Shown here piece by piece: positions 1 through 12,762 of a DNA stretch of 64,000 nt. The notes beneath the pieces were generated by a model. It ran no database searches. It saw only the letters and a program-made list of their open reading frames with translations, and was not told the DNA's origin. Positions within the stretch are counted from its first letter, which is position 1. Every line of letters starts with the position of its first letter. Both the position numbers and the translations under genes were made by a program. The stretch is from Mimachlamys varia. Lineage: Eukaryota; Mollusca; Bivalvia; Pectinida; Pectinidae. Where the stretch lies: assembly GCA_947623455.1 (NCBI GenBank), contig OX392535.1:38960688-39024687 (forward strand), written 5' to 3'.

Positions 1-660
1 TATATAGAAATAGTTGGAGAGTACATACACTGGTGATATCGATATAGTTGGGGAGTACATATACTGGTGATATATATATAGTTGGGGAGTACATACACTG
101 GTGATATATATATAGTTGGGGAGTACATACACTGGCTATATAGATATAGTTGGGGAGTACATACACTGGTTATATAGATATAGTTAGGGAGTACATACAC
201 TGGTTATATAGATATAGTTGGGGAGTACATACACTGGTGATATATATATAGTTGGGGAGTACATACACTGGTGATATATATATAGTTGGGGAGTACATAC
301 ACTGGTTAGATAGATATAGTTGGGGAGTACATATACTGGTGATATATATATAGTTGGGGAGAACATACACTGGTAATATAGATATAGTTGGGGATTACAT
401 ATACTGGTGATATATATATAGTTGGGGAGTACATACACTGGTGATATAGATATAGTTTGGGAGTACATATACTGGTGATATATATATAGTTGGGGAGTAC
501 ATACACTGGTGATATATATATAGTTGGGGAGTACATACACTGGTTATATAGATATAGTTGGGGAGTACATATACTGGTGATATATATATAGTCGGGGAGT
601 ACATACACTGGTAATATAGATATAGTTGGGGAGTACATATACTGGTGATATATATATAGT

Positions 661-3600
661 TGGGGAGTACATACACTGGTTATATAGACATAGTTTGGGA
701 GTACATATACTGGTGATATATATATAGTTGGGGAGTACATACACTAGTGATATATATATAGTTGGGGAGTACATACACTGGTGATATATATATAGTTGGG
801 GAGTACATACACTGGTGATATATATATAGTTGGGAAGTACATACACTGGTGATATAGATATAGTTGGGGAGTACATACACTGGTGATATATATATAGTTG
901 GGGAGTACATACACTGGTGATATATATATATTTGGGGAATACATACACTGGTGATATAGATATAGTTGGGGAGTACATACACTGGTGATATAGATATAGT
1001 TGGGGAGTACATACACTGATGATATTTATATAGTTGGGGAATACATACACTGGTGATATAGATATAGTTGGGCTAAACATACACTCGTGATATATATATA
1101 GTTGGGGAGTACATACACTGGTTATATCGATATAGTTGGGCAGTACATACACTGGTTATATCGATATAGTTGGGGAGTACATACACTGGTGATATATATA
1201 TAGTTGGGGAATACATACACTGGTTATATATATATAGTTAGGGAGTTCATACATTGGTTATATGGATATAGTTGGGGAGTACATACACTGGTGATATAGA
1301 TATAGTTGGAGAGTACATACACTGGTAATGTAGATAGAGTTGGAGAGTACATACACTGGTGATATCGATATAGTTGGGGAGTACATACACTGGTGATATA
1401 GAAATAGTTGGGGAGTACATATACTGGTGATATAGATATAGTTGGGCAGTACATACACTGGTGATATATATATAGTTAGGGGTTACATACACTGGTAGAA
1501 TAGATATAGTTGGGGAGTACATATACTGGTTATATATATATAGTTGGGGAGAACATACACTGGTGATATCGATATAGTTGGGGAGTACATATACTGGTGA
1601 TATAGATATAGTTGGGGAGTACATACACTGGTGATATCGATATAGTTGGGGAGTACATATACTGGTGATATAGATATAGTTGGGGAGTACATATACTGGT
1701 GATATAGATATAGTTGGGGAGTACATATACTGGTTATATAGATATAGTTGGGGAGTACATACACTTGTTATATAGATATAGTTGGGGAGTACATATACTG
1801 GTGATATAGATATAGTTAGGAAGTACATACACTGGTGATATATATATAGTTGGGGAGTACATACACTGGTGATATATATATAGTTGGGGAGTATATACAC
1901 TGGTTATATAGATATAGTTGGGGAGTACATACACTGGTTATATAGATATAGTGGGGTAGTACATACACTGGTTATATAGATATAGTTGGGGAGTACATAC
2001 ACTGGTGATATATATATAGTTGGGGAGTACATACACTGGTTATATAGATATAGTTGGGGAGTACATATACTGGTGATATAGATATAGTTGGGAAGTACAT
2101 ACACTGGTGATATATATATAGTTGGGGAGTACATACACTGGTGATATATATATAGTTGGGGAGTACATACACTGGTTATATATATATAGTTAGGGGGTAC
2201 ATACACTGGTTATATAGATATAGTTGGGGAGTACATACACTGGTTATATAGATATAGTTGGGGATTACATACACTGGTGATATATATATAGTTGGGGAGT
2301 ACATACACTGGTGATATATATATAGTTGGGGAGTACATACACTGGTTATATAGATATAGTTGGGGAGTACATATACTGGTGATATATATATAGTTGGGGA
2401 GTACATACACTGGTAATATAGATATTGTTGGGGAGTACATATACTGGTGATATATATATAGTTGGGGAGTACATACACTGGTTATATAGATATAGTTTGG
2501 GAGTACATATACTGGTGATATAGATATAGTTGGGGAGTACATACACTGGTGATATATATATAGTTGGGGAGTACATACACTGGTTATATAGATATAGTTG
2601 GGGAGTACATATACTGGTGATATAGATATAGTTTGGAAGTACATACACTGGTGATATATATATAGTTGGGGAGTACATACACTGGTGATATATATATAGT
2701 TGGGGAGTACATACACTGGTTATATATATATAGTTAGGGGGTACATACACTGGTTATATAGATATAGTTGGGGAGTACATACACTGGTTATATAGATCTA
2801 GTTGGGGATTACATACACTGGTGATATATATATAGTTGGGGAGTACATACACGGGTGATATATATATAGTTGGGGAGTACATACACTGGTTATATAGATA
2901 TAGTTGGGGAGTACATATACTGGTGAAATATATATAGTTGGGGAGTACATACACTGGTGATATAGATATTGTTGGGGAGTACATATACTGGTGATATATA
3001 TATAGTTGGGGAGTACATACACTGGTTATATAGATATAGTTTGGGAGTACATATACTGGTTATATATATATAGTTGGGGAGTACATACACTGGTTATATA
3101 GATATAGTTGGGGAGTACATATACTGGTGATATAGATATAGTTAGGAAGTACATACACTGGTGATATATATATAGTTGGGGAGTACATACACTGGTAATA
3201 TAGATATAGTTGGGGAGTACATATACTGGTGATATATATATAGTTGGGGAGTACATACACTGGTTATATAGATATAGTTGGGGAGTACATATACTGGTGA
3301 TATATATATAGTTGGGGAGTACATACACTGGTAATATAGATATAGTTGGGGAGTACATATACTGGTGATATATATATAGTTGGGGAGTACATACACTGGT
3401 TATATAGAATTAGTTGGGGAGTACATATACTGGTGATATATATATAGTTGGGGAGTACATACACTGGTGATATAGATATAGTTGGGGAGTACATACACTG
3501 GTAATATATATATAGTTGGGGAGTACATACACTGGTGATATATATATAGTTGGAAAGTACATATACTGGTGATATAGATATAGCTGGGTAGTACATACAC

Positions 3601-4190
3601 TGGTGATATATATATAGTTGGGGAGTACATACACTGGTGATATATATATATTTGGGGAATACATACACTGGTGATATAGATATAGTTGGGGAGTACATAC
3701 ACTGGTGATATAGATATAGTTGGGGAGTACATACACTGGTGATATATATATAGTTTTGGAATACATACACTGGTGATATAGATATAGTTGGGCTAAACAT
3801 ACACTGGTGATAGATATATAGTTGGGGAGTACATACACTGGTGATATATATATAGTTGGGGAGTATATACACTGGTAATATAGATATAGTTGGGCAGTAG
3901 ATACACTGGTTATATCGATATAGTTGGGCAGTACATACACTGGTTATATCGATATAGTTGGGCAGTACATACACTGGTAATATAGATATAGTTGGGCAGT
4001 ACATACACTGGTGATATATATATATAGTTGGGGAGTACATACACTGGTGATATATATATAGTTGGGGAATACATACACTGGTTATATATATATAGTTAGG
4101 GAGTTCATACATTGGTTATATGGATATAGTTGGGAAGTACATACACTGGTGATATAGATATAGTTGGAGAGTACATACACTGGTAATATA
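661..4190. repeat. 2720-bp-offset duplicated blocks within the satellite
   Basis: A block at about 661-1340 recurs at about 3381-4190. Private variants match at an offset of 2720 bp (80 units): the TTTGGGGAATAC unit at 931 and 3651, and the GGGCTAAACAT unit near 1071 and 3791. The distinctive GTTAGGGAGTTCATACATTGG unit, however, is at 1237 and 4095, an offset of 2858. The right copy therefore gained about four monomers plus one TA dinucleotide after duplication. Confidence 0.75.
2176..3264. repeat. 544-bp higher-order unit (16-mer) repeated twice in the satellite
   Basis: Private variants recur exactly 544 bp (16 x 34) apart: TAGGGGGTAC at 2191 and 2735, GATATTGTTG at 2421 and 2965, and GTTTGGGAG at 2495 and 3039. 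This marks two adjacent copies of a 16-monomer block, as expected from unequal exchange. The GTTTGG variant at 455 is 2040 bp (60 units) before the one at 2495, so older related blocks exist to the left. Confidence 0.8.
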
Positions 4191-5355
4191 TATATGGTTG
4201 GGTAATACATACACTGGTTATATATATATAGTTGGGTAGTACATACACTGGTAATATATATATAGTTGGGTAGTACATACACTGGTTATATCGATATATT
4301 TCGGTAGTACATACACTGGTTATATCGATATAGTGCGGTAGTACATACACTGGTTATATATATATAGTTGGGTAGTACATACACTGGTAATATATATATA
4401 GTTGGAGAGTACATACACTGGTTATATCGATATAATGCGGTAGTACATACACTGGTTATATATATATAGTTGGAGAGTACAAACACTGGTTATATCGATA
4501 TAGTGCGGTAGTACATACACTGGTTATATCGATATAGTTGGGTAGTACATACACTGGTAATATATATATAGTTGGGTAGTACATACACTGGTAATATATA
4601 TATAGTTGGGTAGTACATACACTGGTTATATATATATAGTTGGGTAGTACATACACTGGTAATATATATATAGTTGGGTAGTACATACACTGGTTATATC
4701 GATATAGTTGGGTAGTACATACACTGGTTATATCGATATAGCTGGGTAGTACATACACTGGTTATATATATATAGTTGGGTAGTACATACACTGGTAATA
4801 TATATATAGTTGGGTAGTACATACACTGGTTATATCGATATAGTGCGGTAGTACATACACTGGTTATATGTATATAGTTGGGTAGTACATACACTGGTTA
4901 TATCGATATAGGGCGGAAGTACATACACTGGTTATATATATAGTTGGAGAGTACATACACTGGTTATATCGATATAGTGCGGTAGTACATACACTGGTTA
5001 TATCGATATCGTTGGGTAGTACATACACTGGTTATATCGATATAGTTGGGTAGTACATACTCGGGTTATATCGATATAGTTGGGTAGTACATACACTGGT
5101 TATATCGATATAGTTGGGAAGTACATACACTGGCTATATATATATAGTTGGGAAGTACATTCACTGGTTATATCGCTATATTTGGGTAGTACATACACTG
5201 GCTATATATATATATAGTTGGGTAGTACATACACTGGCTATATATATATATATAGTTGGGTAGTACATACACTGGTTATATCGATGTAGTTGGGTAGTAC
5301 ATACACTGGTTATATCGATATAGTTGGGTAGTACATACACTGGCTATATCGATGT

Positions 5356-7799
5356 AGTTGACTACAAACACTTGTTTGATGTGTAAGATTGATTTTTAGG
5401 CTTAGAGCAGAGATAATAACAATACATGTCATCTCCACAGTAAACAATATCTAAGCCATAGATTGACAAACGCAAATTATTTACTCTAACAGAAAATTGT
5501 CGTGAATTCATGAATATATATAAGAAAATATCGATTTCAAATTCAGCGGCACCCTGACGTTTGTAATGGCAAAACCAAGGCGACACGTGAGAACGGCCAG
5601 GTAAGGCGATCGATGACAAACTCAGGTGCGATACGGATAAAGTTCAATAGATCTTGCTGCTGGGCAGATTCCTGGCTAACCATCGTCCATGCTCCCCTGG
5701 CGACCAGACCAAGCGACCTGCTAACTAGCAAGCCTGTTCCCATCTACACCTGTACAGGTATACGGCAGGTAAACCTCACGTCTGTCACTTCAAACTAACG
5801 TACATAATTGACATTTGAAACATTTGTTTACATCATCAATACTCCATCGGAGATTTTTTGAATCTTCAACTTCTGAAGACCGAAAGGTAAGAAAATCTTT
5901 TATTTTCTATTTGTTTTATAAACCGTTTTGAAGTTTTTGTGCGACATTGTCGCTTCAAGCGTCCCATTGAAATTAATAATTTATCACTGATCGTATGCCT
6001 GAAGAGTTATGCGGCGATGAATTCAGTCGAGGGTGTTATTTCGAGTTTTGTGTGTATGTATTCAGAGAAGTTTTAAGCTCAACTATTTATTGCCCGTAAT
6101 AAAAATGCTTTACCGAATCGTTAGTTATGTTTATAGGACATACTAATTATTAATTAAATTCATAACTGCTTTGATACCAGTAATATGTATGTAACATATT
6201 TTTACTGCGTTATCAATATTTTAATCAAAGCGATAACCGATGAATGTTGGCATAATGGTGTTTATTTCAGCGCAATATTTCCCAGAAGACATAGTTGTGA
6301 ATATCAAGACATGAAATTGGCACTAGCTGCTGTTAATTAGCGATAAACTATCTCTTTAATACACTGACATTATTTTTCGTAGTAGAAAAGAGCCCTCAAA
6401 TTACAGAAATGACCTGTCTGAATTTAAGAAAGGTATTTATCAATATTGCTAATGGATCGTGATAGCTTGTCAAGATTGATTGTAACATACAGATGTAATA
6501 ATGGACATTTATTTATATTGGTGGACTAGTATCTGAAGTGCAATTATCTAGTATTTCAGTTAGTCGAAATAGCAACTTCTTTTTTATATATCTGAGAATG
6601 GAAATGATGTCTTCGTAAGAAAAAATGTTTTTTTTATGTTTTCTAATACATCTTTTATTGATAAGATATCGAAGGATTTAATATTGTTCAACTGATATGC
6701 TGTTTAAACAAACCAATTCAAATCTATCAGAACTTCTCTCTAGATATCTGTATATACACAGACTGATTTATTTGCAGGATGTTCTTATCTGTAATGCATT
6801 GTCATAAATATGAATCGATTTATCAATCCCCCAAAAAAATAAAATCATAATTTCGCCATCATTATAGTATCTCTCAAAATGTGATCCCATATGCAACTAA
6901 AATCAATGTTACCCATTTATTATTATGTAATAATCTTTTTAACATCATTATTGGTTAATTGTATCAACATCAAATGATTGTTACGTCATTACGTTTGTGA
7001 TGTCATCACTTTTACGTTGAAGCTACAGACCACAATTCAGTTCTTACAGTAGCAAAATTACACATTTCATGACGCCATTTACGGTCCTTGTTATACATAG
7101 AAATATATCGACACGGAAATAAAATAATACTGCTTTGAATAAAAACACTTTTTATAACACTTTTACGTGTTAAATTAAAAAAAATAGTTCAATCTTTTAA
7201 GTGATATGATCACTTTTTCTTATGTAATCCAGTCAAAAAGTGCTTACAAACGACAAAGGGGATATTCAAAAGCTACATCGAGCTCGTAGACTTTGCTATA
7301 AAAATGTAATAAACAGAATATCTAACAGAAACTTCAGTAATAACAACTATAGTTGCCTATGTGCTAAACAATATCATAATATTAGCCCCAGTCGTGAAAT
7401 ATATTTGGTATTACTGAAGATCCTGTTTGATATCGTCAATGGATTTAGTGTTAAGAAATTAAACTGAAATAAAAAATATCAATGCATTGGTATTCTCTAA
7501 TTGTTTTCAATCTATTGTATATACTTCTTTGCAGTTTACTTTTAGTGCCGTATTTGCATGATCGGCTTATTTCTTTACTACCATTCATCAAATCAAGCTG
7601 ATGCTCATTCAGTTCCTTGATTGAAGCAGTCGAGGAAAAATAAAACTTAGTTGATCTACGATATTTTTATTTTTATTTCTGTGATACGCACCACAGTGTT
7701 GTACTCCCAGAGCTTTATCAACTATCTATGAATTCAGCAGGTTTTGCTTGATACCTTGAATATAATCATATCATTTTCATAGTACAAGATTTGAGATTA
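5356..7799. other. Intergenic, no gene recognised
   Basis: The flank of the satellite. About 5550-5810 is less AT-rich than its surroundings, and a good splice-donor-like string AAAGGTAAGAAA sits at 5884-5895. That could mark an untranslated first exon, but no coding frame there looks conserved. From 6000 to 7799 I see only AT-rich sequence with short homopolymer runs. Confidence 0.5.
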
Positions 7800-8035
7800 T
7801 ACAGAACTAGTTTAATTTTACTTCTAAATTCCTAAATTAAAGAACCCTTCTGGTTCTACTTTAGTTTCCTTAGTTTAGAAATTTTTGATTGCTACCTTTT
7901 TGCCCCAAGCATCACTGAAGAAACATAGGAGGACGAAACAGCTGTATGATGCAGTTTAATTAATTTTTTTCCGGCTTACAGTGTCTATTACTAAATTTAA
8001 GAGGTGCAGCATATGTGTGTATTACGTCATCCTTA
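7800..8035 (+). mobile_element. Hammerhead-ribozyme repeat, copy 1 (about 236 bp)
   Basis: This copy aligns by eye along its length with the reverse complement of 27865-28105 and in part with 26508-26765. The order is a T-rich 5' part with TTTAATTTTACTT, a conserved CCTTTTTGCCCC box, the ribozyme-like core at 7909-7952, then AGTTTAATTAATTTTTTT, and a 3' block containing GGTGCAGCATATGTGTGT and ATTACGTCATC. It encodes no protein, so it is non-autonomous. The compact layout with a type I hammerhead resembles animal retrozymes, or the terminal repeats of Penelope-like elements. Which one cannot be settled here. Confidence 0.7.
7909..7952 (+). ncRNA. Hammerhead ribozyme motif with damaged stem II
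   Basis: Stem I arms GCATCA and TGATGC are perfect. The core boxes CTGAAGA and GAAA are both present, followed by the CAG/CTG stem III palindrome and the GTA cleavage triplet, all in the correct order. The segment between CTGAAGA and GAAA is AACATAGGAGGAC, which cannot form the four-pair stem II seen in the copy at 26551-26594. It is therefore probably weak or inactive. Family knowledge used: the hammerhead core is CUGANGA, stem II, GAAA, stem III, NUH. Confidence 0.65.
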
Positions 8036-8755
8036 TTCGAAATAGACAAAGCACTTGATGACAACAATGAAATGGGTTTACTCTAACGAACAAAACAGAT
8101 GCTTTCCTTGGGAATAAGAAACTTAAAACTACCAGCAAATCAAACTACACTTTTATTAATGATTTTAAAACAGGTGTGATGGCAAATGCAATTCTTCTTT
8201 GAAAAGTAAGAGGAACATAAGAACCTGGGAATAACTTGGGTGTTGAGCAAAATTTGTATGATATATATATGGTATACAACCTTAACTTTCAATATTTTAT
8301 AATTACAACATGAAAAGGGGTGTCATGAATCTTTCAATTAAATCAGATTGAGATATATTTCAAATGTCCAGAAGTCATAACAAAGTATAAATCAAAAAGA
8401 ATATGAGTGGCACATATGATTATACTGTAAGTGTACTCAAGTTATCTACACTGTAAAATTCCACCCAAAACATAATATAGAAAAGATTGTTTTTGAGAAT
8501 GCAAAACACTTTCTTACTTGGAAATTACTTAAAACACCCCCGTAGCGTACTCCTCCATTTTATATCAAAGATATTTTCAAGTATCAATTGAATTAAAGCC
8601 ATTTTTCATTATTTTACATAATTGATATGTCGTTTTATTTTACTCATGATTTCAAAAGCAGAAATCGTATTTTTTCAGTTTAAAAGCGTATTTAAAAAAA
8701 GCATGTTATATTTGTAATTTTCTGTACCTTTTGGTATCCAAAAACCCAAAACCCA
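8036..8755. other. Intergenic, nothing recognised
   Basis: AT-rich sequence with no long frame, no inverted terminal repeats and no match to the repeat families found elsewhere in the window. Confidence 0.5.
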
Positions 8756-8976
8756 CTCGGTTCTCATTTTGAGACGTTGATGTTTACTTGGATGTGACAA
8801 AGATTTGCATGGCGGGTGTCGTCGATGAAGCAGAAGACGCTTACTCTTCCGGAACACCTGGTCTTGTACTTTTGCAAGGGTCTCCATGTAAATCTTTCCT
8901 TTGTTCAAATTTTGCCCCTTGGTTTAATCGATTTTGAGTTTGGATTATGATTATGTTGACGCTTCGGTATTCTCTT
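8756..8976 (+). repeat. Rep-A dispersed repeat, 3' half
   Basis: Shares a long conserved series with the other Rep-A copies: GTCGATGAAGCAGAAGACGC, then TTCCGGAACACCTGGTCTTG, GGGTCTCCATGTAAATCTTT, a TTTAATCGATTTTGAGTT box, and an end resembling GTTGACGCTTTGGTATTCTC. Frames read through these copies (for example the antisense CKSTRPGVPEE-like peptide) recur in several copies with stops and shifts. They look like shadows of the repeat and not a gene. Confidence 0.85.
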
Positions 8977-10131
8977 ATTTCATTTCGCCTGTAATACACT
9001 GGAACATTTGTGAACAACTTGAGATTGTAAAAATTCAAATGTACTGGAGTCCAAAATGACCTTATACTATAAGTTATGTGTAAGGCTTATAGACACCCAT
9101 CCTCTCATGGTCATGATTTTCTTAAATGATATTTCAAAATTAGTTTACCGAACAACATCGTGGAGGAGATGTGTTGTGATGTAGGGAACCAAAGTAAACA
9201 AGTGTCATACTTCAATACACCAGTTTTATAGTAAAATCCTGTAACCAGTTATACTGAAACAAGAAATGAAATTGATTTATTGTTGTATAACAAATATTAA
9301 TCTGTAACATAATTTCCATGACATCAAGTCAATTGAAAAACTGAAATTCTGTTCCTTGCCATACCTCATAACCAAGTAAACGAACGCCTTTTTCTATTAT
9401 GAAAACTTTCTTTTCTACGAGGGGCAAATCGCGATATATAAACTTTTTTTTTGGCATATTGTCTGGGAAAAAAACACAAAACAAAGACCAAAAAATAAAC
9501 AAAGACTGATAATCAGGACAATGATTACATGGTAGACAATTTCATTTTAATTGGGTGGCAAACATTTTAAATAGACTATAATTGTAAAAACCATAGTTTG
9601 AAAATGTTATCAAAAGTCTCCCTTTTCCGAAAACATATAACAAATCTTACATTTTCTCTTAATACATATACCACTAATTCAACGCGTCAGCCAACAAAGT
9701 TAATAAATACCTAAAGCTGTTATCTTTAATATATTTGCGTATCGTAACTAATACATAACGCCCGTGAACAAAAATAAAGATGGCGACCCCCTAATGACCA
9801 TCAAAAGAATCTCGTGGGCAAATAACGGTAAACATTGACAGGATTTGAAGTCGGTTGCAGCTCCTTTGCAATCTTCAAAGACAGGCATACAGCCTAGCGA
9901 GTGGTCAGGGTGTTTTTTACCGGAGCTTGCCTTCTTTACATTGTAATTACTTAACTAGTAACGTATTGTTAATATTGAAAATACTATACTATTTCATACT
10001 CCTGTAGATGTCAGAAATGTCCAGTGTGTTTTTTTGTCAGGGAATAAAAAAACTGCACGATCATGAATGCTTATATGGGGCTAACGTGTAAACGATTGAT
10101 TAATTATGCAAATTAGTTATCAATTTTAGTA
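8977..10131. other. Intergenic with one weak repeat match
   Basis: No gene is recognised. About 9790-9930 shares blocks with 20585-20730 (CATCAAAAGAATCTCG and CAGCCTAGCGA followed by TGGTCA), suggesting two diverged copies of an unnamed short repeat. Confidence 0.4.
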
Positions 10132-10599
10132 CAGTGAAACCTCGCTTAAAGACCACTTCAGAATTAAGACCACCTCGCTATTAAGACCACTTCATTTAAG
10201 TCCTGAACAAATCTTCTATACATTTTTGTATTTAAGCTTCACTATTAAGGCCACCTCATTATTAAGACAACCTCGCTATTAAGACAAGTTTTGAAAAGTT
10301 TCACCTCACTACTCAACAACTGGTCAAACAAAATGCACCTGGTAGGTATCCCATTGTGTACATCTGTCAAGTGTCAGATCAGTAAGCTGTGGTTTGGGGT
10401 CAAAATGGCTAATCAGTTACAATTACTGTGTGTTTAATATTATAAAGCCTTTATATTAGTTAATGGATCATGAAAACAGGTCAAAAAGTTGATTTTAGAG
10501 AAATATGTCTGCATGGTCACCCTCGGTATTCAGACCATTCCGCTATTAAGACCACTTTGGTGTGATCCCTAAGGTTGTCTTAATAGAGAGGTTTCACTG
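10132..10599. mobile_element. TA-flanked inverted-repeat element, Tigger/mariner-like MITE
   Basis: Begins CAGTGAAACCTC at 10132-10143 and ends with its exact reverse complement GAGGTTTCACTG at 10588-10599. A TA dinucleotide flanks each side (10130-10131 and 10600-10601). Subterminal AAGACCACC motifs recur as TTAAGACCAC several times inside. Termini of the CAGTGAAACCTC type and TA target duplications are typical of the Tc1/mariner Tigger group. The 468-bp interior has no transposase frame, so this is a non-autonomous copy. Confidence 0.8.
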
Positions 10600-10819
10600 T
10601 ATAAGTAACTATTTGATCAAGTTGTCATTTTAGGAGTTATGATTAGACACTACTACATAACCTATTAGAAATCAATAAACCAGACCGTTTATTGATTGTC
10701 CTTGTATCTAATCAATAATGCAAAACTTACTCAGATCATTCGCAAATCGATCCATTACTATTAATCTCGTGGTAAAGACAAAGTTCTAACTGCTGGTTAA
10801 CGACAAATTAACTATTGGC

Positions 10820-11042
10820 TGGGTTTGGTTTAATTTGTTTTACGTCCTATTAACAGCCAGGGTCATTTAAGGACGTGCCAGGTTTTGGAAGTGGATGAAA
10901 GCCGGAGTACCCGGAGGAAATCCACCGACTTACGGTCAGTACCTGGCATCTACCCCACTTGGGATTCGAACTCACAACCCAGAGGTTGAGGGCTAGCGGT
11001 AGAATGTCGAGACACCTTAACCGCTCGGCCATCGCGGCCCCT
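10820..11042 (-). mobile_element. tRNA-derived SINE
   Basis: Read on the minus strand, it starts GGGGCCGCGATGGCCGAGCG, which includes an A box, TGGCCGAGCGG. A B-box region GAGTTCGAATCC follows, about 60 bases downstream. The long spacing with an extra arm suggests a tRNA-Leu or tRNA-Ser ancestor. The non-tRNA body contains GGATTTCCTCCGGGTACTCC, and the tail ends GTTAATAGGACGTAAAAC followed by an A/C-rich stretch. Anticodon and acceptor stem are not those of a functional tRNA. I recognise this head and tail style from bivalve SINEs; the assignment rests on memory, not a search. Confidence 0.85.
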
Positions 11043-11269
11043 AAATTAACTAATAGAACCTCTGAAGAATACTGTTGCCAGGAAAATGTGTTGATTGCTT
11101 CTGATTATAACCGATATGCATGGCGAATGATATATTCCTGTATTCCCTTCCGTTATTGAGAATAATAGTTTTTGTATTAAATTTTATTTGTATTGTCATA
11201 TTATGTGTAGCGATGCTTTTCTGTTTTCTAGTTATAATCAAAAGATACAAAAATATTATATCATCGAAG

Positions 11270-11610
11270 CGTCAACAAAATCGTAATCCGGACTAATAAT
11301 CGATTAAAATAGGTGCAAAATACGAAAAAAGGAAAGATCCGCCTAGAGACCCTTGTAAAAGTACGAGAGCATAAGAACAGATGTTCCGAGTAAACATCAC
11401 GTCCTCGAAATGAGAAACGAGTCATCATTGTCAATCACACACTAATAACCTTACTCAGACACGTCCATCTTCATATCACACAAATATACAGAATATTTCT
11501 CAATGAGACCAAGATGGTGACCATAGTTCTGATCAACCTGCATCTCTCGAATCCCGGTGTTGTTGCTTTGTTTGTCAGCAGTCGACATCGATCACAAAAA
11601 TCACGATATT
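11270..11610 (-). repeat. Rep-A dispersed repeat, nearly full length
   Basis: The reverse-orientation copy begins at GAAGCGTCAACAAAATCGTA and runs through CATTGTCAATCACACACTAA, ACACGTCCATCTTCATATCA and GACCAAGATGGTGACCATAG to CAGCAGTCGACATCGATCAC. Compared with 29497-29925 it lacks part of the AAGCGTCTTCTGCTTC segment, so it carries an internal deletion. Confidence 0.8.
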
Positions 11611-12464
11611 TAGAGCAAGCCCTAAAAATAACGAATCAACCGCGATATGTAAACTTCAAAGGTTAAAGAAGCAGGGATGATACTATCAAGAAAAGGAAAG
11701 GTCACGATAGGAAAATTGAAATCGTCACATTTATCATAAAGCTTACTTGTAATCGTAAAGCTTAGTAGTAAGCTGTCCATGTTGGTCATGTAGTTGGTCA
11801 AGATGATCATCTGATACAGCGTTGATTTTCAGATTATCAATTTTTAACATCATTTATAACAATGTGTGATAGGATGGTTACAACCCTAATCCCTAATATA
11901 TATATATATGCTAAATTGATTTGCTTCATGTTTGATAACATCCTTTGTGACGTCACACATAACAACGTGATGACGTTTATAATATTTTTTATTGAGAATT
12001 TGGGCTTCTAAGGATTTCTATTTTTCTTTGAATGTACGCGCCATGTTGACCTACGTTACATCAACGGTTTACACGTCACCTCAGATAACACGCATTATAG
12101 CTTCACGTTAATCGTCAATGTGATTATGATTTTTAAAAAGCTCTTCCTGTATGTTCACAAACAAGGACAACAAGCTTAATTAAATTGACAAAAATGACAT
12201 TATAAATAAAACAAAGTATTTGAAATGTAAATATAACGATTAAACGTCTGTCAGATTGGATTTATTGTCAATATATGAATGCAATATGGCTGCCAGATAG
12301 ATATTTATGACGTCGTAACGGATATCATTATATTTATCTAGTGCCCTGACTGTATTCATATTGACATAAATACAATCTGGCAGATGTTCAATGGTTAAAT
12401 TACAGCAGGTATAATAACATGGGTATATTACATTCTTCATTCATGCTGCAGTATCATTGTCAGA
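11611..12464. other. Intergenic, nothing recognised
   Basis: AT-rich, with a short TA run near 11900. No frame, repeat termini or family match is visible. Confidence 0.45.
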
Positions 12465-12762
12465 AATATGTTTAAGTGATATGAAGATGGACGTTTTTGA
12501 GTATGCTCATGGGTGTGTTTACTTGTTGTGATTGACAATGATGCTCGGTTCTCATTTTTAGAACTTGAGGTTTACTTGGATGTGACAGATTTACATGGCG
12601 TGTGTCGTCGATGAAGCAGAAGACGCTCACTCTTCCGGAAGACATTGTCTTGTACTTTGACAAGGTCTTCATGTAGATCTTTCCTTTGTTAATATTTTGC
12701 CCCTGGTTTAATCGATTTTGAGTTCGGATTATGATTTTGTTAACGCTATGGTATTCTCTAAT
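12465..12762 (+). repeat. Rep-A dispersed repeat
   Basis: Includes the upstream block AGTGATATGAAGATGGACGT and TGATTGACAATGATG, followed by the usual ATGAAGCAGAAGACGC, TCTTCCGGAAGACA and TTTAATCGATTTTGAGTTCG blocks. It ends GTTAACGCTATGGTATTCTC. A plus-strand copy truncated at its 5' end. Confidence 0.85.

Larger units (their letters stand above)
1..5355. repeat. 34-bp tandem satellite array, about 157 copies
   Basis: A continuous head-to-tail array with a 34-bp period. Each unit has a TATA-rich half (TATATATATATA, TATAGATATA or TATATCGATATA) and a conserved half, GTTGGGGAGTACATACACTGG. The array starts at base 1, so it probably extends beyond the window. Most units are exactly 34 bp; rare units differ by 2 bp in the TA run, for example near 4020 and 5210. 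Locally, units with ACATATACTGG alternate with units with ACATACACTGG, giving a 68-bp dimer. From about 4190 to 5355 most units read GGGTAGTACATA and many carry TATCGATA. The minus strand is open over long stretches because the unit has few stops in any antisense frame. The resulting 34-residue periodic peptides (three 34-bp units make 102 nt) are artefacts. A centromeric or heterochromatic role is possible but not shown. Confidence 0.97.

Noticed and set aside
170..4894. Many long minus-strand frames with a Tyr/Ile/Pro-rich 34-residue period
   Set aside because: They are readings of the 34-bp satellite in each phase; three units make 102 nt. They overlap one another in different frames and have no independent sign of coding.
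1..5355. CRISPR-like look of regularly spaced repeats
   Set aside because: The units are contiguous with no unique spacers, and the genome is eukaryotic.
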